The notes under the pieces: model-generated
Seen by the model: only the letters and a program-made list of their open reading frames with translations
Told to the model about the DNA's origin: nothing
The model's database searches: none
Assembly (NCBI GenBank): GCA_947631765.1
Contig: CANRMP010000005.1
Location: 62,001 to 126,000 of the forward strand
Source: an uncultured Clostridia bacterium
Lineage (GTDB): Bacteria > Bacillota > Clostridia > Oscillospirales > CAG-272
Direction: 5' to 3'
Length of the DNA stretch: 64,000 bases
In this document: one piece after another, positions 59,655-64,000 of the stretch
How the letters are laid out: each line of letters begins with the position of its first letter
How positions within the stretch are numbered: the stretch's first letter is position 1
Made by a program: the position numbers and the translations under genes

Positions 59655-61784
59655 TCAGTTTCCGATATCGAGACCGTAGCAGACCTTCATGTAGCCGTAA
59701 GGCATCATGGTGTCAAGGTATGTTGACGGGTCACCGTAGTCAGGTCCCCAACCGGAGTTCAGCTGGAGGTCATAGTTGGCCTCAGTAGGACTGGTATAAT
59801 CGTATGTCGCGTATGTCAGGTCATCCTGAGATGCTTCAACGAGGTTGATGCGAATACGTCCGCCGGTCGCTTTTTCAATGGAGCTCTTGAGGATCTGAGC
59901 CTGTGAAGAAGAAACCGCACCGTCGTTTGTGTACGGGAAGTCGATGGTAACCGGCAGAGTGTCGGTTATTGTCAGTCCTTCCTTGGTGAGCTCTTCGACT
60001 GCCTTATCCATGTACTCCTTAGCCTTTTCGGGATTGTACCATCCGTCGTAGCCGGCAGAGCTTCCGAGACCGCCGTCTGCCTTAGGATCGTATGCTGTGA
60101 TCGGGGATCCGTCAGCGTCGATCTGAGCCTGGACAATCACGCCGAAATCGGTGCCCTTCTTGAAGGTCTTGTCGGTTCCGTTGATGGAAATTGTAACATC
60201 CTCGGGCATGGTAACAAAGTTACCGGGTGTATAGGTGTTAACCATAGAAACGTATTTGAGCTCCTCGCCGACAGCTGCCTGCATGTAGCTTGCGCGGTCG
60301 AATGCGAAGATAAGAGCCAGACGGAAGTTGGTGTTGAGCATAGCCCACTGGGTCTTGTTCTTCATTCCTTCTGTCTTGGTGGAAACAACCTTAGTAGAAT
60401 CGTTGTAGTTCGCAAATGAACGACGATGGAGGTTAAGGAAGCCCGGGAAGGTGGTAGCGTTTGTGCTGGACACATACGCGTATGTATCAAACTTGTTTTC
60501 TTCCTTTGCCTTAGCAACAGCTGCCGAGTTGAGTCCGGCGCCGTCGGTGAGACCCTGCGAGAAGAGGTCGTAGGACGCGGTAGCGTTCGACTGAGTGTCA
60601 ACCCATCTCATATTGATGGTATTGACTGTAGTGGAATCCTTATCCCAGTAGCTTTCGTTTTTCTTGAAGGTGATAATGTTCTTTGCAGTGCAGGTCTCGA
60701 TGATATAGGGTCCGCAGTAAGCGATGTTGTCCTTATCGCTTCCGTATGTACCGGAGGTAGGCTCCGAGCCGCCGAGCACGCCGCCCTTGGACTCAAAGTA
60801 ACCCTTGTTCAGAGGAGCGAAGGGAGAGTAAGCGATCATCGTTTCAAAATACGGGATCACCTCTGCAAGTGTGTAAACGACCGTGTAGTCGTCGGTGGCT
60901 TTAACTCCGACCTTTGAGAAGTCCTGGTCTCCGCCGAGATAGCCGTCAACACCGGCGATAACGCCGTTAACTAACTGTTCAAGTCCGCCCTTCATATCGA
61001 GCATATGCTGGAATCCGGTAACGAAGTCCTCTGCCTTGAGTTCTCCGATTTCCGCTCCTGTGGAGTCCACCCACTTCACGCCCTTGCGAAGAGTGAAGGT
61101 GTATGTGAGTCCGTCGTCCGAAACTTCCATCTTTTCGGCAAGCGCCGGCTGGAGGAGGTTGTCTCCGTTGTACTCCATCAGTCCGTCATAGGTCTGAACG
61201 AGGACGTCGGAGTCGACCGCCTTGGAGGTGGAGAGAACGTCAAAAGTTCCGGGGTCGGTTGTGTATGCGAGGGAATAGCTGTCCTGAAGCTTGTAGCCCT
61301 TGCTTTCAAGGAGCGCTTTCGCCTTCTCGGGGTAGGTTCCGGTGCCCTTGTTCGCCGCGTAGAGCGCTTTCAGTTCGTCCCGGTCTGCCGGCTTGATCGG
61401 GTCGGTGCAGACGAGGATCTTGTGGTAACGGGAGCTGTCAGAGCCCCATGAAACGGATGCGACGGTGTAAGGCACCACCTTTGAAATCGCATAGTTTCCA
61501 CCCTGTGCCTGAAGCGGAACAAGCACGCCCGCCTCAAGAAGTTTGGCTTCCGCAACTGCCATCAGAGCATAACGCTCCGAGATGGTCTTGGCCTGAAGGG
61601 CCTTCTGGTATGCCGCGTTGAATTCTGAGAACACTTGGTCCCATATTTCCTGGTCGGTTCCGAGTGTCGGTGCGGCTACTTCTTCATCGTACACCGGGTC
61701 GTTTTTCTTTTTGCATCCGGCAAATACTACAACTATCATTGCCGCTACAAGTAACAGACTCAGTGCCTTTGTCATTTTCTTCAT
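59655..61784 (-). CDS. oppA: Oligopeptide ABC transporter substrate-binding lipoprotein (SBP_bac_5), apparently circularly permuted
   Basis: Lipobox VVFAGCKKK; canonical SBP start motif (LAYTTDPGTFDVLSTSKAVDSDVLVQTYDGLMEY...PALAEKMEVSDDGLTYTFTLRKGVKW) only from aa ~168. Confidence 0.9.
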   Translation of the reverse strand: MKKMTKALSLLLVAAMIVVVFAGCKKKNDPVYDEEVAAPTLGTDQEIWDQVFSEFNAAYQKALQAKTISERYALMAVAEAKLLEAGVLVPLQAQGGNYAISKVVPYTVASVSWGSDSSRYHKILVCTDPIKPADRDELKALYAANKGTGTYPEKAKALLESKGYKLQDSYSLAYTTDPGTFDVLSTSKAVDSDVLVQTYDGLMEYNGDNLLQPALAEKMEVSDDGLTYTFTLRKGVKWVDSTGAEIGELKAEDFVTGFQHMLDMKGGLEQLVNGVIAGVDGYLGGDQDFSKVGVKATDDYTVVYTLAEVIPYFETMIAYSPFAPLNKGYFESKGGVLGGSEPTSGTYGSDKDNIAYCGPYIIETCTAKNIITFKKNESYWDKDSTTVNTINMRWVDTQSNATASYDLFSQGLTDGAGLNSAAVAKAKEENKFDTYAYVSSTNATTFPGFLNLHRRSFANYNDSTKVVSTKTEGMKNKTQWAMLNTNFRLALIFAFDRASYMQAAVGEELKYVSMVNTYTPGNFVTMPEDVTISINGTDKTFKKGTDFGVIVQAQIDADGSPITAYDPKADGGLGSSAGYDGWYNPEKAKEYMDKAVEELTKEGLTITDTLPVTIDFPYTNDGAVSSSQAQILKSSIEKATGGRIRINLVEASQDDLTYATYDYTSPTEANYDLQLNSGWGPDYGDPSTYLDTMMPYGYMKVCYGLDIGN

Positions 61785-61820
61785 GAAAAATGACCTCCTT
61801 TTTTTATTAGGTACTTGATA

Positions 61821-61846
61821 AAAACAAAACAGAGCAGGGCTCCTGC
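61821..61846 (-). terminator. Attenuator-like hairpin in the oppA leader
   Basis: Minus: GCAGG-AGC-CCTGC followed by TCTGTTTTGTTTTT, just upstream of the oppA RBS. Confidence 0.5.
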
Positions 61847-62071
61847 CTTCTTTGCATAGAAAAAATGCAAAAAGGAGTCGACCTCACAGCTTTCCCGCGT
61901 CTTGCCGCCTCCCGACTTTTCCCTGTCCTGCGCGCTCCTCCCCTTCAAGAACCAACCACGGGTTCTTCTCCTTGATGCGGGGAAAACACCGTTTGATATT
62001 TGGTCAAATCAGAGACATTGCACGCCGCGCGTTCTGCGCTATTTGGTTTTTTCAACTGCCGATTTGCGTTT

Positions 62072-62100
62072 ATTATATCACCTCACACCGTTTTTGTCAA
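62072..62100 (-). promoter_or_regulatory. Consensus sigma-A promoter for the opp operon
   Basis: Minus: TTGACA-17 nt-TATAAT; ~280 nt upstream of oppA start. Confidence 0.88.
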
Positions 62101-62406
62101 TATAATTTCCGCATTTTTTGCTTGGATGTCGCATTTTTTTGTTTTCAAACCTCTTTTCCGACTCTCCACGGGGTGAAAAACGCCGCCTTTTTCGACGACA
62201 AGGTCAATTTCTCTCATCTTGCCGTCCCGACAATAATTCGGATCGACCTTGCTTTTGCCGTACGCATAATGGCGCACAGTCCATTTTAAATATCAAAAGG
62301 TGCAAATACAAAGTACACTTTATTTTAGCACCGATTTTTACCAAGCGGCAAAGCGACAAAGCTTTTTCGAACAGTGTAGTATAGTATAATTGAAAATTAA
62401 AAAGTG

Positions 62407-62458
62407 ATTGAGCTCTTACGTAATCGGTAACAAACCGTACCTTATGTAAAGAGCTCAA
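62407..62458 (-). terminator. Terminator-like hairpin after feoB/cysteine-rich gene
   Basis: Minus: TTGAGCTCTTTACATAAGGTACGGTTTGTTACCGATTACGTAAGAGCTCAA, then CACTTTTTAATTTT. Confidence 0.65.
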
Positions 62459-62497
62459 CCGCTGTTTTAGGAGTATATCGCAAAAAGCTGTATTATT

Positions 62498-62671
62498 TCA
62501 CTTATTCTTGTGACACTGTTTTTGCATGGCGCAGCCGCTGCATCCGCACGAGCAGGAAGAGCGTCCTTTGCGCCTGTTTGATATCAGTCTGACTGTTATA
62601 AGTATAACTACTGCAAGAATAAGTGCGGCAACGGCAACAGTTCCGATATTAGCCGCAAGCCATGAAAACAT
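62498..62671 (-). CDS. FeoB-associated Cys-rich membrane protein (57 aa)
   Basis: My translation: MFSWLAANIGTVAVAALILAVVILITVRLISNRRKGRSSCSCGCSGCAMQKQCHKNK; GGAGG upstream; directly downstream of feoB. Below the ORF-track length cutoff. Confidence 0.88.
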   Translation of the reverse strand: MFSWLAANIGTVAVAALILAVVILITVRLISNRRKGRSSCSCGCSGCAMQKQCHKNK

Positions 62672-62776
62672 TCTTATTTTCCTCCTTCTTCAAAGAAGCT
62701 TGCCTGCGTGTATGCGCAGCAAGCCTCGCATCATTGCGACCAACGGCAGCAATATCTTTGCGCGCTTGCGCGCATA

Positions 62777-64000
62777 TCATATCGCCAAAGGTGATGCTTC
62801 ATTTTTTATTTTTCTTTCTTTGCTCGGGCGAAAGAGCAGATACAGTGCGAAAACAACCACAAGCGCCGCCGCGATGATACCGATAATACTTACGTTTCCG
62901 GTAAACAGTCTTCCGAACTGGTTGATAACAAGCGCTACAAGATATGCGAACACGCATTGATAGCCTATTGCAAACCAAGTCCATTTTGCGCTGTTCATTT
63001 CGCGCTTTATCGCACCTATTGCCGCAAAGCAGGGTGCACAAAGCAGATTGAAGGCAAGGAAAGAGAGTCCGCTTACCGTTGTGAACGCCAAGGCGAGATT
63101 AGAGTAAACCGAACCGCCTTCGCCGTAAAGAATACTCATCGTTCCGACAATATTTTCCTTGGCTGCAAGCCCCGTGATAGAGGCGACGACAGACTGCCAG
63201 TTGCCCCATCCGAGAGGAATGAAGAGCCATGAAATCGCGTTTCCTATCATTGCCAAGATGCTTTTATTTATCTCGTCATCCGCGAGCATTCTGAAGCCGT
63301 CCTCGGTAAATCCGAAATAGGTCGTGAACCATACGAAAATCGTGGAAAGCAGAATTATTGTACCCGCCTTCTTTATAAAGCTCCAGCCGCGCTCCCACAT
63401 CGACCTTAAAACGTTTTTGACTGTCGGCATGTGATACGCCGGAAGCTCCATGACAAAGGGCGCGGGCTCTCCCGAGAACATTTTGGTTTTCTTGAGAATG
63501 ATGCCCGAGCAAATAATTGCCGCCATGCCCATAAAGTACGCGCCTGTAGCTATCCACGGAGAGTTTTTGAAAATTGCTCCGGCAATCATACCGATAAAGG
63601 GTATTTTTGCACTGCATGGGATAAATGTGGTTGTCATGACAGTCATGCGGCGGTCGCGCTCGTTTTCGATGGTACGCGACGCCATAATGCCGGGAACTCC
63701 GCAGCCCGTTCCGATAAGCACGGGTATAAACGATTTGCCCGAAAGACCGAACTTTCTGAAAATTCTGTCCATGACAAAGGCGATACGCGCCATATAGCCG
63801 CACGCCTCAAGAAAGGCAAGGAGAATAAACAGCACAAGCATTTGAGGCACAAAGCCGAGAACCGCGCCGACTCCGGCAATTATACCGTCAAGAATCAGCC
63901 CGCAGAGCCACTTTTCGCAATTAATGGCGTCAAGCCCCTTTTCAACAAGAACCGGAATACCGGGCACCCACACTCCGTAGCTTGCTGGGTCGGGCGCGCT
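62777..64000 (-). CDS. feoB: Ferrous iron transport protein B (C-terminal part; 5' end outside window)
   Basis: FVPQMLVLFILLAFLEACGYMARIAFVMDRIFRKFGLSGKSFIPVLIGTGCGVPGIMASRTIENERDRRMTVMTTTFIPCSAKIPFI. Confidence 0.95.
   Translation of the reverse strand, partial: SAPDPASYGVWVPGIPVLVEKGLDAINCEKWLCGLILDGIIAGVGAVLGFVPQMLVLFILLAFLEACGYMARIAFVMDRIFRKFGLSGKSFIPVLIGTGCGVPGIMASRTIENERDRRMTVMTTTFIPCSAKIPFIGMIAGAIFKNSPWIATGAYFMGMAAIICSGIILKKTKMFSGEPAPFVMELPAYHMPTVKNVLRSMWERGWSFIKKAGTIILLSTIFVWFTTYFGFTEDGFRMLADDEINKSILAMIGNAISWLFIPLGWGNWQSVVASITGLAAKENIVGTMSILYGEGGSVYSNLALAFTTVSGLSFLAFNLLCAPCFAAIGAIKREMNSAKWTWFAIGYQCVFAYLVALVINQFGRLFTGNVSIIGIIAAALVVVFALYLLFRPSKERKIKNEASPLAI

Overview
The window looks like one contig of an anaerobic, endospore-lineage Clostridia (Firmicutes) chromosome. 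The lineage call rests on spoIVA, a YlmC/YmxH-family PRC-barrel protein, type III glutamine synthetase and [FeFe]-hydrogenase genes. I saw no phage, transposon, CRISPR array or rRNA operon. Most of the window is core or housekeeping: tRNA-Thr, rsmA, plsC, htpG, a phosphohexomutase, glnN, prfC, dinB, pepC, rpsB-tsf, spoIVA, corA and feoB. Between these are lineage-specific secreted lipoproteins (BSP-peptidase/discoidin, CotH, two SGNH hydrolases, CBM9-like, a cohesin-type protein cut by the left edge). Two regions stand out. (1) 53.8-61.8 kb is an Opp-type oligopeptide ABC operon in which four of five subunits have unusual architecture. The SBP appears circularly permuted, with the usual C-terminal segment sitting right after the lipobox. 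OppB has a ~270-aa extracytoplasmic loop. OppD has a ~225-aa charged insertion between Walker A and the Q-loop. OppF has a C-terminal membrane-spanning tail. The operon has a consensus promoter and a ~280-nt leader with an attenuator-like hairpin. (2) 29.3-37.8 kb is an HndABCD-type [FeFe]-hydrogenase operon interrupted by a putative redox/H2-sensing module: an H-cluster protein lacking the proton-relay Cys, two HATPases, two DRTGG proteins and a PHP phosphoesterase. A smaller notable item is a 21-codon ORF (MDPAPG...) in the corA leader, which recalls the proline-containing leader peptides of enterobacterial Mg2+ transporters. All family assignments are from reading the translated sequences; no database search was run.
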